From: Erythrobacter sp. SCSIO 43205
GTDB lineage: Bacteria; Pseudomonadota; Alphaproteobacteria; Sphingomonadales; Sphingomonadaceae
NCBI RefSeq assembly: GCF_019904235.1
Contig: NZ_CP063202.1
Coordinates: 2,480,001 to 2,544,000, forward strand
DNA length: 64,000 bases
Reading direction: 5' to 3'
In this document: one piece after another, positions 36,230 through 44,492 of the stretch
Layout: each line of letters starts with the position of its first letter
Position numbering within the stretch: the stretch's first letter is position 1
Notes under the pieces: model-generated
The model's input: the letters and a program-made list of their open reading frames with translations, nothing else
Database searches by the model: none
Told to the model about the DNA's origin: nothing
Program-made: the position numbers and the translations under genes

Positions 36230-36535
36230 ATTTGGATAGCTACACGCCGCAAAAATAAAGACAAGTGCAACAATTTACTGATTAAAGTATTGTCACGAGA
36301 ATTCGGTCCAAATTGGTTAAAACCGCATTAAGCGCATTCTTCGCCAATTCCTTAGGACAAATGTTAAATAGTGCCCCTATGTCGCTCAAAAAGCGGCATC
36401 GGCTGAAGGCCACATGAGTCGTTCCGACTGCCTTTGCCAAAAACCCTTTATGGGAAAGGCAGGTGTGCTTAGGAGCCGGGGTGATGCGTGATAAACGCAC
36501 TGCCCCGGCTCTTTGCCTTCTTGTGGCTGTGACGA
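36230..36535. other. Structured intergenic region between FkbM gene and sulP
   Basis: 306 bases without a gene. From 36380 to 36512 it contains nested hairpins: CGCT-CAAAA-AGCG, AGTCG-TTC-CGACT, CTGCCTTT paired with AAAGGCAG enclosing CCC/GGG, and a 9-base GAGCCGGGG/CCCCGGCTC stem (36473-36511) followed on + by TTT. It may be a small structured RNA or simply the sulP terminator. Confidence 0.5.
36473..36511. terminator. Hairpin terminator candidate downstream of sulP
   Basis: GAGCCGGGG and CCCCGGCTC form a 9-base perfect stem with an inner TGCGT/ACGCA helix. A T-rich tail (TTTGCCTT) follows only on the + strand, so it fits a + strand transcript better than sulP itself, which ends 24 bases away on the minus strand. 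Confidence 0.5.
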
Positions 36536-38050
36536 TCAGTGAGGGGCAAGTCCCAGTTCAAGCCCGGTGCGATCTTCGAGCGCGTATTTGTCGAACAAGT
36601 CAGCGCTCGCCGCATTGAGCCCGACAACCCGCGTGTGACGGCCATTGCGGCGCATCCGCTCAACCGCTTTTTCAAGCGCGCCGATGGCTGAGATGTCCCA
36701 GAAATGCGCTTTGGATACGTCGATCACCACGTGATGCGCTGCGTCTTCATATTGGCTTTCCGGGCCAAGCAGGTCTTGAAACTTCTCAACGCTGGCAAAG
36801 AAAATCTCGCCTGTCACGTGATAAACCGCGCTGTGCGGGCGGCGCACGCGTTCGACGGTGAAGAGGTTTTTGACCTTCTGAGCAAAGAAAATGCCCGAAA
36901 GCAGCACACCGACCAGCACGCCAAGCGCCAGATCGTGGGTCCACACGACGACCACGACAGTTGCAACCATCACAATGGAGCTGGTCGCCGGGTGACGGCG
37001 CAGATTGGGGATAGAATTCCAGCTGAAGGTGCCGATGCTGACCATGATCATCACCGCGACCAGCGCAGGCATAGGAACCTGCCCCACATAAGGGCCAAGC
37101 ACCGTCAAAAGGAAAAGCAAGAACGCGCCCGCGGTAAAGGTCGACAAGCGCCCTCGCCCACCCGAAGCCACATTGATCACCGATTGCCCGATCATCGCGC
37201 AGCCACCCATGCCGCCGAAGAAGGCCGCAACGATATTGGCGATGCCTTGCCCTGCACCTTCGCGCCGCTTGTTGCTGTCGGTGTGGGTCATGTCATCGAC
37301 GATTTGCGCGGTGAGGAAGCTTTCCAGAAGGCCGACCGCTGCCATGGTCGCCGAATATGGCGCGATGATAAGGAAGGTTTCCCATGTGAGCGGCACATCG
37401 GGAATGGCGAATGTGGGAAGGCCGCTGGGAAGCTCACCTTCGCCAGCCACATTGTTAACCGGAAGGCCCCAGTAAATCGTCGCTGCCGTCAACAGGATGA
37501 TCGCCACCAGCGGGCTTGGCACTTTGGTCGTGATGCGCGGGAATCCGTAGATAATCGCAAGGCCAATGGCGACCATCGCCCATGTCCACGGTCCAACGCC
37601 TTCGTTACCCGGCATAAGCTGCGGGATTTGCGCCATGAAGATAAGGATCGCGAGCGCGTTGACGAAGCCTGTGATCACGCTGCGGCTGACGAACTGCATC
37701 AGCAGGTTAAGCCGCAAAAGCGCTGCGATCCCCTGGAAAATACCCATCAGAATGGTCGCAGCGAAGAGATATTCGACCCCGTAATCGCGCACCAAGGGGA
37801 TCACCACCACTGCCACCGCAGCGGTTGCGGCTGAAATCATGCCCGGACGACCGCCGGTAAAGGCAATGACCATCGCAATCGCGACGCTCGCATAAAGGCC
37901 AACGCTTGGATCCACCCCTGCGATAAGCGCAAAGCCAATCGCTTCAGGAATCAGGGCAAGCGCAACAACGATGCCTGCCAGAATGTCAGCGCGCGGCTGA
38001 GCCAGCCAATCACGGCGGAAATTTTCCCCAAAGGAGAGAGCCTTGGTCAT
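36536..38050 (-). CDS. SulP-family anion transporter with STAS domain
   Basis: 504 aa inner-membrane protein, 12 or so hydrophobic segments, beginning near [34 protein letters not shown], the SulP signature. C-terminal ~100 residues form a STAS domain ([19 protein letters not shown] and [22 protein letters not shown]). It probably exchanges or imports sulfate, bicarbonate or another small anion. The sul1 leader RNA that accompanies some sulP genes was not recognised upstream. Confidence 0.9.
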   Translation of the reverse strand: MTKALSFGENFRRDWLAQPRADILAGIVVALALIPEAIGFALIAGVDPSVGLYASVAIAMVIAFTGGRPGMISAATAAVAVVVIPLVRDYGVEYLFAATILMGIFQGIAALLRLNLLMQFVSRSVITGFVNALAILIFMAQIPQLMPGNEGVGPWTWAMVAIGLAIIYGFPRITTKVPSPLVAIILLTAATIYWGLPVNNVAGEGELPSGLPTFAIPDVPLTWETFLIIAPYSATMAAVGLLESFLTAQIVDDMTHTDSNKRREGAGQGIANIVAAFFGGMGGCAMIGQSVINVASGGRGRLSTFTAGAFLLFLLTVLGPYVGQVPMPALVAVMIMVSIGTFSWNSIPNLRRHPATSSIVMVATVVVVVWTHDLALGVLVGVLLSGIFFAQKVKNLFTVERVRRPHSAVYHVTGEIFFASVEKFQDLLGPESQYEDAAHHVVIDVSKAHFWDISAIGALEKAVERMRRNGRHTRVVGLNAASADLFDKYALEDRTGLELGLAPH

Positions 38051-38186
38051 AATGAAGTCTGTTTTTCTTTGATCGATGAAAGCTTTGAAAAGCGCTCGCC
38101 GCGAAGTGATGGGTCAACGGGCGAAAGCGAATTGCGCTTCCCCTAAGGGCAATTGCTGCATCGCACAACCGCGTGCGCGCGCATCT

Positions 38187-38855
38187 CTACGCAATTTCAA
38201 GGAAAGCGGGCACTTCGTAATGGGACAGTTTGCGCCAGCTTGCACCGATGCGCTTCGCCAATTCATCGCCTGCGCGCGTTGCGCCTTCGACCATGCCATA
38301 GTCATCAAACACGATCAGACCGCCCGGCACCATGTGCGGCAAAGCCTTTTCGATCACGAAAGCGGTTGGTTCATACACATCCATATCAAGGTGCAGGAGA
38401 GCAATGCGCGTGTGCGGCCTATCGCTCAAAAATTGCGGCACGGTTTCGAACACATCGCCAGCGATGAGGTCCACTTTGCCGTAACCTTTTGCCTCCAGCG
38501 CGGCCTCAAGCTCGGATTTGCTGATGCCGTGACCGCCGGCGTCTTCGAAGCGCTCGATAAAGGCTTTGTCGCTTTCGCCTGAGACACCGTCGCGCGGAAA
38601 TGCGCCAAAGGCATCGAAGCCCACAATCCTGCGACTGTGCGGAGTTTCAAGAGCTTCGCGAAAGGCGGCAAAGCGCATTAGCGATGCGCCCTTGTAAACG
38701 CCCGCTTCGACGATCAATCCCGGCAGATGAGTGATCTTGCGATAAAGCTCATAATGGGCCAGCAATTTGGCAAGGCGGGTCGGATCGCTTCTAAGATAGA
38801 AGGCGTTTTCAACCTCATACGGGTCAAGCGACAGATCAGTCGTATAGTGGTTCAA
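38187..38855 (-). CDS. TylF/MycF-family O-methyltransferase-like protein
   Basis: 222 aa. GLIVEAGVYKGASLMRFAAF is SAM motif I of the TylF (macrocin O-methyltransferase) family. FDAFGAFPRDGVSGE and LLHLDMDVYEPTAFVIEKALPHMVPGGLIVFDDYG carry the metal-binding aspartates. Related enzymes methylate sugars; it may act on cell-surface glycan. No macrolide cluster is present. It lies 87 bases downstream of metZ on the same strand. Confidence 0.85.
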   Translation of the reverse strand: MNHYTTDLSLDPYEVENAFYLRSDPTRLAKLLAHYELYRKITHLPGLIVEAGVYKGASLMRFAAFREALETPHSRRIVGFDAFGAFPRDGVSGESDKAFIERFEDAGGHGISKSELEAALEAKGYGKVDLIAGDVFETVPQFLSDRPHTRIALLHLDMDVYEPTAFVIEKALPHMVPGGLIVFDDYGMVEGATRAGDELAKRIGASWRKLSHYEVPAFLEIA

Positions 38856-38942
38856 CGAGCGGCCTTCCTTACACAGCGAGGCTCACTCCCATAACCGCTG
38901 AGGCGGCGAGGTCACTTAAGGGCTTGCCCTGACTTCAGGACC

Positions 38943-40160
38943 CTAAATCCCCGCCACCGCGAGTGCCTGATCCATGTCTTCGATAAGGTCTTTAATATCC
39001 TCAAGGCCGACATTGATGCGCAACAGCCCTTCGGTCACGCCCATTTCGGCGCGGGCCTCTTCGCCCATATTGGCATGAGTGGTCGAGGCCGGGTGGCACA
39101 TAAGGCTGCGCGCATCGCCGATGTTGTTGGAAATATCGACCAATTGCAGCGCATCGAGCACCTGAAATGCACGCTCGCGGGTCTGAACATCGAAGGCGAA
39201 GATTGGCCCCGTCGCGTCCATTTGTGTCTTTGCAAGTTCATGGCGCGGGTGGCTGGCAAGGCCTGGATGCTGCATCACACCGCCCGCCTTTGTGACGCGC
39301 GGCTCAAGAAATTGGCCAAGCTCAACCGCATTGCGGCTTTGTTGATGGGCGCGAAGCGATAGCGTTTCCAACCCCTTATGCACCACCCATGCGTTAAAAG
39401 GCGAGATATTGGGGCCGGTGTTGCGCTGAAACGGGAGGAGCACCTCATTGATCCACTCCTCAGAACCACAAACCGCACCCGCTAACACGCGTCCTTGGCC
39501 ATCCATCAACTTGGTCGCGGAATAGGCCACGACATCGGCGCCAAATTCCATCGGGCGTTGCAGCGCTGGTGAGGCAAAGGCGTTGTCAACGAGAGTAGTT
39601 ATACCATGCGCGCGAGCGAGATCGCACACGTGCTGCAAGTCCACGATGTCGAGAGTCGGGTTCGCCGGGGTTTCGAAGAAGAAAACCTTCGTGTTGGGCT
39701 TTATCGCCGCTTCCCATGCGGCATTATCGGCGCTGTCGATGACGCTTGTCTCAACGCCAAAACGGGGCAGAAGTTGATCGACCAACCAACGGCATGAGCC
39801 AAAGGCAGCGCGCGCGGCAACGACATGGTCACCCGCCGACACCTGGCACAAAAGCGCCGCCGTCATCGCCGCCATGCCAGACGCCTGTGCACGGCAGGCC
39901 TCTGCCCCTTCCATAAGGGCAATCCGCTCTTCCAGCATCGCAACCGTCGGGTTCTGCAAACGCGAATAGGTCATGCCCTCGGCTTCGCCAGCGAACCGGT
40001 CAGCCACCGTTTGCGCATCGTCATAGGTGTAGCCCGAGGTGAGGAACAACGCCTCGCTCGTCTCGCCATGCTCCGATCGCCAGGTGCCGCCACGCACTGC
40101 TTGCGTTTGCGGTCGCCATTTGCGCGTAATCGCGCGGTCCATTCCGGTGGTCTTTTTCAT
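38943..40160 (-). CDS. metZ: O-succinylhomoserine sulfhydrylase
   Basis: PLP enzyme converting O-succinylhomoserine and sulfide to homocysteine in methionine synthesis. 405 aa from the ATG at 40160 (MKKTTGMDRAITRKWRPQTQAVRGG). AYSATKLMDGQGR has the Schiff-base lysine. TLDIVDLQHVCDLA and TRYSRLQNP-like TYSRLQNPTVAMLEERI are gamma-family blocks. The 5' region was examined for a SAM-II riboswitch but none was convincing. Confidence 0.93.
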   Translation of the reverse strand: MKKTTGMDRAITRKWRPQTQAVRGGTWRSEHGETSEALFLTSGYTYDDAQTVADRFAGEAEGMTYSRLQNPTVAMLEERIALMEGAEACRAQASGMAAMTAALLCQVSAGDHVVAARAAFGSCRWLVDQLLPRFGVETSVIDSADNAAWEAAIKPNTKVFFFETPANPTLDIVDLQHVCDLARAHGITTLVDNAFASPALQRPMEFGADVVAYSATKLMDGQGRVLAGAVCGSEEWINEVLLPFQRNTGPNISPFNAWVVHKGLETLSLRAHQQSRNAVELGQFLEPRVTKAGGVMQHPGLASHPRHELAKTQMDATGPIFAFDVQTRERAFQVLDALQLVDISNNIGDARSLMCHPASTTHANMGEEARAEMGVTEGLLRINVGLEDIKDLIEDMDQALAVAGI

Positions 40161-40243
40161 ATCGCGCGCGGGCTTAGTCTGCACCGCGCCTGCCTGCAAG
40201 AGCGCTTGCCCTTACTTGCGGCTTTGCGTAACTCACCAACGCA

Positions 40244-41590
40244 ATGAACAGCGCGGCATTACCTGAACTTAAACCCAGCCACACGCCGCCAACCCTCCCG
40301 GCAGCGCATGACAGCGACCCGTGGGGGTGGTGCCTCATCATCCCGCTCATATTCGCAGCGCTGGCGAGTGTTCGACTGGGTACGCCCAGCAGCCCTTTTT
40401 TCGATGAAATCCACTACCTGCCTGCCGCACGCGATATGTTGGCGGCATTGGCCGGGGCCGAAGTGCCCTATGCGAATCCAGAGCATCCGCTGCTCGGCAA
40501 GGCATTGATCGCAGCAGGGATTGGCATAGCAGGCGACAACCCGTTCGGGTGGCGGATCATGTCGCTCATCGCAGGGACAATTGCGGTTGGGGCCTCAATG
40601 CGCGCGCTCTGGTTTGCGAGCGAAGACCGATTTGCGTGCGTGAGCTTTGGTGTCTTGCTCGTCACCGGTTTTCACCTCTTCGTTCAGTCGCGCATCGCCA
40701 TGCTCGATATTTTCATGGTCGCCTTTCTCGCCATCGCCGCTTGGCAATTCGCGGGCGCAATAAATCAGCCGGAAACCGGACGGCGACGGCTCATCCTCAC
40801 AGGGATTGCCATCGGCTGCGCACTCGGCTCCAAATGGAACGCGGTGCCCATGGCGGCCCTTCCCGGCATTGTGTTTTTCGCCGCGCGCCTAACCGCAGGC
40901 CGCAGGCGCTTGTTGCTCAGCCGCAGAGGTGCGCCCGTGCCCGGCATCACTTTGGTCGAAGCGTTCGTGTGGCTCGGCATTCTCCCGCTCGTCACCTATG
41001 CCGCGACCTTCGCGCCGGGATATTGGTTGGGTAATACATTTCACCCCTCCCCATTGCTCGAACATGGCCTGCTTGGCCTTCATGCTCAGATTATTGAGAT
41101 GCAACAACAAGTACTTAGCCCTCACACTTATCAAAGCCGATGGGAGCAATGGGCGTCAAACACTCGCGGCATCTGGTATCTCTACGAGAACATCGACGGG
41201 GCACAGCGCGGGGTCTTGTTGATCGGTAATCCAGTGACAATGATTGCGGGGCTCGCAGGGCTGATCTGGTGCGGTGTGGTCGGCATATTGCACAGCGATT
41301 GGGCGCGGCGAGGCGTGGTCATTGGCTATCTTGTCGCTCTCGGCTTCTGGATTATCGCGCCAAAGCCGGTGCAGTTTTACTATCACTATGTCACGCCAAG
41401 TCTGTTTCTACTCGCAGCGCTTGCCTTGTCGCTGAGCGACTTGCGCGAGGCCGGCTCGTCAAAGCTGAGCTATGCAGTGCTTGCGGCAAGTGTGGCGATT
41501 TTTGCGGTGTTCTTCCCCATCCTCACCGCTGCCCCGCTTGAGGGGGAGCGCAGTTTTGAATTCTGGATGTGGCTCGACGGGTGGAGGTGA
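40244..41590 (+). CDS. PMT-family polyprenyl-phosphate-dependent glycosyltransferase
   Basis: 448 aa integral membrane protein with about 9-10 hydrophobic segments. FFDEIHYLPAARDMLAAL contains the Asp-Glu pair of the first periplasmic loop (protein O-mannosyltransferase catalytic site) and PEHPLLGKALIAAGI is the family HPP-like block. Such enzymes move mannose or other sugars from a lipid-phosphate donor to a protein or glycan outside the membrane. The convergent GT2-GtrA gene could make the donor. Divergent from metZ. Confidence 0.88.
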   Translation: MNSAALPELKPSHTPPTLPAAHDSDPWGWCLIIPLIFAALASVRLGTPSSPFFDEIHYLPAARDMLAALAGAEVPYANPEHPLLGKALIAAGIGIAGDNPFGWRIMSLIAGTIAVGASMRALWFASEDRFACVSFGVLLVTGFHLFVQSRIAMLDIFMVAFLAIAAWQFAGAINQPETGRRRLILTGIAIGCALGSKWNAVPMAALPGIVFFAARLTAGRRRLLLSRRGAPVPGITLVEAFVWLGILPLVTYAATFAPGYWLGNTFHPSPLLEHGLLGLHAQIIEMQQQVLSPHTYQSRWEQWASNTRGIWYLYENIDGAQRGVLLIGNPVTMIAGLAGLIWCGVVGILHSDWARRGVVIGYLVALGFWIIAPKPVQFYYHYVTPSLFLLAALALSLSDLREAGSSKLSYAVLAASVAIFAVFFPILTAAPLEGERSFEFWMWLDGWR

Positions 41591-41615
41591 AGAAATGGCT
41601 GCGGCAGCAGCCCAA

Positions 41616-41704
41616 AGGGCGACCGCCCGCCCGCAGCGGGTCCGCACCCCGGACTTGGTACGGGGGAAGGACGTCTAGCGAGGACTTGCTCGCGGATGCG
41701 GGCA
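41616..41704 (+). repeat. Dispersed hairpin repeat, copy 2
   Basis: Contains AGGGCGACCGCCCGCCCGCA, GCGGGTCCGCA, the conserved GAAGGACGTCTAGCGAGGA and the 3' hairpin TGCTCGC-GGAT-GCGGGCA (41687-41704, one T-G wobble). It exactly fills the gap between two convergent genes. Confidence 0.8.
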
Positions 41705-41710
41705 CACCGA

Positions 41711-42799
41711 TCAAAACCGACCCCAAACAAAGCGGCTTGATAGCGCATAGTTCCACACCGACCCCACGAGTATTCCCGCCAAGGCAGCGCCCACCCAGAG
41801 CACGCCTGCACCTTCTAACAACGTCGCCACCGCCACATTGGCAAGCGCGCCGACCGAGCAGGCGAGGCAAAAACCGACCCAACCGCGCACAAATGCGCTT
41901 GCCCCTTTGAGCCTTCGATCGCGGTACGTCAGCCAATTGTTAAGCCAGAAGTTGAAGCTCATCGCAGTGAGCACTGCTATCGCTTGCGAAAGCGCAAACC
42001 CCTCGTCAGCAATCCGGTACAGCAGCGCGAGCACCGCCATATGCACCAATACGCCCAGCGCCCCGACAGTGCCGAACAGGGCAAAGCGCGTGGGGATCAC
42101 TTGCCCCAAGGTCTTGTCGTACACCCCTGCCAAAAAATCGAATGCCACCGCACGATCAAGCTTGCTTGTCCCCTCGCGCCGCGCGGCGAAGTTCAAAGGG
42201 AATTCCTTCACTCGCATCGCCGTGGCGGAGGTTGCGAGTATATCGAGCAGTATCTTGAAACCAATACCGGAAAGCCGTGGTGCAAGTTCACGGGCGCGCC
42301 TGCTTTCAAGCATGAAATAACCACTCATCGGGTCGCTAAGCTCGGTCCGGGTGATCCATCGCGCCACCCGATTGGCAAAACCCGAAATCCGCTCGCGTTC
42401 AGGCTCGTCCCAGCCTTTGGTGCTGGCACCGGGGGCAAATCGGCTTGCAACACAGATGTCTGCATCGCCTTTCTGAAGGCTTTCCAGCATCCCTTTAAGC
42501 AGCGCTGGATCATGCTGATGATCGGCATCCATCACCGCAACATAGGGTGCAGCGGTGGCGCAGAACCCTTCGATTGCGGCACTTGCAAGCCCGCGCCTGC
42601 CGATGCGTTGGATCACCCGAACGCGCGGATCGTTGAGAGCTAGCGCGCGCGCTTCATCGGCTGTGCCATCCTCGCTGTCATCATCGACAATCAGAACCTC
42701 CCAGCCTTGGGAGCCCAGTGCCCCCTCAATCCGCGTAATCAGCGGCGCGAGATTGCCGCTTTCATTGAGCGTGGGCAGGATAATCGCGAGTTGAAGCAC
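41711..42799 (-). CDS. Glycosyltransferase family 2-GtrA fusion (polyprenol-phosphate mannose synthase-like)
   Basis: 362 aa from a GTG at 42799 (VLQLAIILPTLNESGNL), 16 bases after the leuB stop. GT2 domain: IVDDDSEDGTADEARAL, DADHQHDP and MSGYFMLESRRA match DPM1-type dolichyl/polyprenyl-phosphate mannose synthases. The last ~130 residues form a GtrA-like four-helix flippase domain (ALFGTVGALGVLVHMAVL, SFNFWLNNWLTYRDRR). It probably loads a sugar on undecaprenyl phosphate and flips it, feeding the PMT protein converging on it. Confidence 0.92.
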   Translation of the reverse strand: MLQLAIILPTLNESGNLAPLITRIEGALGSQGWEVLIVDDDSEDGTADEARALALNDPRVRVIQRIGRRGLASAAIEGFCATAAPYVAVMDADHQHDPALLKGMLESLQKGDADICVASRFAPGASTKGWDEPERERISGFANRVARWITRTELSDPMSGYFMLESRRARELAPRLSGIGFKILLDILATSATAMRVKEFPLNFAARREGTSKLDRAVAFDFLAGVYDKTLGQVIPTRFALFGTVGALGVLVHMAVLALLYRIADEGFALSQAIAVLTAMSFNFWLNNWLTYRDRRLKGASAFVRGWVGFCLACSVGALANVAVATLLEGAGVLWVGAALAGILVGSVWNYALSSRFVWGRF

Positions 42800-42815
42800 C
42801 GCGCCGCGCCCCGCG

Positions 42816-43880
42816 TTAGAGCCGCTCCAGCACCGCTTGGCCAATCGCCTCTGTGCCGTGGCTCCCCCCAAGGTCACCGCCGCGGATTCCATCGCCAAGC
42901 GCAGCTGCGACTGCCGCTTCAATGCGCTCGGCCTCTGCGTTGAGGCCAAAGGAATGGCGCAGCATCATAGCCGCCGAAAGGATTGTCGCCATCGGATTTG
43001 CCTTGCCCTGCCCTGCAATGTCAGGCGCGCTGCCGTGGATGGGTTCGTAAAGGCCGAACAGGCCGTGTGCGGTCTGGCGCTCTCCCATGGATGCGCTTGC
43101 CAAAAGGCCGATGGAACCCACCGCTGCGCTTGCCAGATCAGACAGAATATCGCCGAACAAATTGCCCGTCAGGATCACGCCAAACCGCTCTGGATGGCTG
43201 ATGATCTGCATCGCGGCATTGTCGACATACATATGGTCAAGCTCGATGTCGGGATGCGCGCCAGCCGCGGCGTTCACAGCGTCGCGCCACACCTGGCTGG
43301 TTTCAAGCACATTGGCTTTATCGACGGATGTGACGCGGGTTTTGTCATTTCCTGCGCGTGCCGTGCGGAAAGCGACCTGCGCAATGCGCGTCACCTCTTT
43401 TTCGGTGTAAGACATCATGTCCCACCCCTCGCGAGAGCCATCTTTGCCTTGCCGTGTGCCCTTGTCGCCAAAATACACATCGCCATTGAGTTCGCGCACG
43501 AACATCATGTCAATCGCAGCGGCTTTCTCCGGTGCAAGAGGGGAGAGGTGTTCAAGCCCTGCGAACACCTTGGCAGGGCGCAAATTGGCGAACAGGCCAA
43601 GCTCTTTACGCAGGCCCAGGATCGCCTGTTCAGGGCGCAAATGCCTCTCCAGATTGTCGCAATCGGGATCGCCCACCGCGCCAAACAGCACCGCATCGCA
43701 TTCGCGCGCCAGCGTCAGCGTTTCAGGCGGGAGCGGGTGGCCATGCGCCTTATACGCGGCCCCGCCCACATCGCCGTCGAACAGGATAAGGCCGGGAAGC
43801 TCAAGCGCTTCGAGCACTTTCACCGCCTCTGCGGTCACTTCAGGTCCGATGCCATCTCCGGGCAGAACGGCGATTTTCAT
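42816..43880 (-). CDS. leuB: 3-isopropylmalate dehydrogenase
   Basis: Leucine biosynthesis enzyme oxidising 3-isopropylmalate with NAD+. 354 aa from the ATG at 43880 (MKIAVLPGDGIGPEVTAEAV). HLRPEQAILGLRKELGLFANLRPA binds substrate. Metal-binding Asp residues lie in DHMYVDNAAMQI and NLFGDILSDLAS. GSIGLLASASMGE follows. A four-residue longer start exists. Operon member between recO and the GT2-GtrA gene. Confidence 0.96.
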   Translation of the reverse strand: MKIAVLPGDGIGPEVTAEAVKVLEALELPGLILFDGDVGGAAYKAHGHPLPPETLTLARECDAVLFGAVGDPDCDNLERHLRPEQAILGLRKELGLFANLRPAKVFAGLEHLSPLAPEKAAAIDMMFVRELNGDVYFGDKGTRQGKDGSREGWDMMSYTEKEVTRIAQVAFRTARAGNDKTRVTSVDKANVLETSQVWRDAVNAAAGAHPDIELDHMYVDNAAMQIISHPERFGVILTGNLFGDILSDLASAAVGSIGLLASASMGERQTAHGLFGLYEPIHGSAPDIAGQGKANPMATILSAAMMLRHSFGLNAEAERIEAAVAAALGDGIRGGDLGGSHGTEAIGQAVLERL

Positions 43881-43892
43881 GTCCAATCTCAC

Positions 43893-44492
43893 TTAAATCA
43901 TGCGTTTGAGCCGCTCTCCCAAAGCGGTTCGGGCGGCCATAACATCGCGCGGATTTCCTGCAAGCAGGTAGTCGCGAATGGGGCGATGGAGCGCGCGGAA
44001 ATTCTCAAATTGTGCCTCGAAAGGCGCGCTTATGTCGGGTTTCGCGCCGCCATAGCCAAGCTCGCGTAACAATATTGCTTCATAAGCGACCATCGCAGCG
44101 AGCCATCCGCGCGCGCTTGGCGCTGAACAAATCGCATCGAGCAGCGCGCAAAGGGACGCGTAGAGCGAGGGGTAAGGATTGCGCTCCGGCAATGTGCTTG
44201 CGGTAAGTGCGCAGGCCCAATTGATCGCAGCAGCGGGCAGCGGCTCGGTCATCATAGGCGCACGGCTTTGGGCCAGCTCCAGCTTGGCATAAGGCAATTG
44301 GGCATCGGACTTGGAGCGCAATTCGATCTCCACCCCATTGCCCGGGATCATCACCGGCCCCATGCGCTTGCCCCGCCCGCCGGGGACATATCCTGCCACA
44401 AGACCGTGGCTTTCAGTTAATACCCGCGCGATGCTCGCATTTTCACCATGCGGGCGGCTGGCGATAAGGATTGCGGGTGCTGATAGGTTCAT
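43893..44492 (-). CDS. recO: DNA repair protein RecO
   Basis: 199 aa recombination mediator loading RecA with RecR. OB-fold N-terminus (APAILIASRPHGENASIARVLTESHGLVAGYVPGGRG) then a helical region. It is shorter than the ~240-residue E. coli protein and lacks the Cys4 zinc-finger of many homologues. Short zinc-free RecO is normal for this group. Overlaps the stop of the S9 peptidase (ATGA) and lies 12 bases before leuB. Confidence 0.88.
   Translation of the reverse strand: MNLSAPAILIASRPHGENASIARVLTESHGLVAGYVPGGRGKRMGPVMIPGNGVEIELRSKSDAQLPYAKLELAQSRAPMMTEPLPAAAINWACALTASTLPERNPYPSLYASLCALLDAICSAPSARGWLAAMVAYEAILLRELGYGGAKPDISAPFEAQFENFRALHRPIRDYLLAGNPRDVMAARTALGERLKRMI

Noticed and set aside
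40161..40243. SAM-II riboswitch upstream of metZ
   Set aside because: GTTGGTGAGTT and CTTGCAGGC on the minus strand recall the SAM-II core, but the pseudoknot pairing and conserved spacing could not be made to fit.
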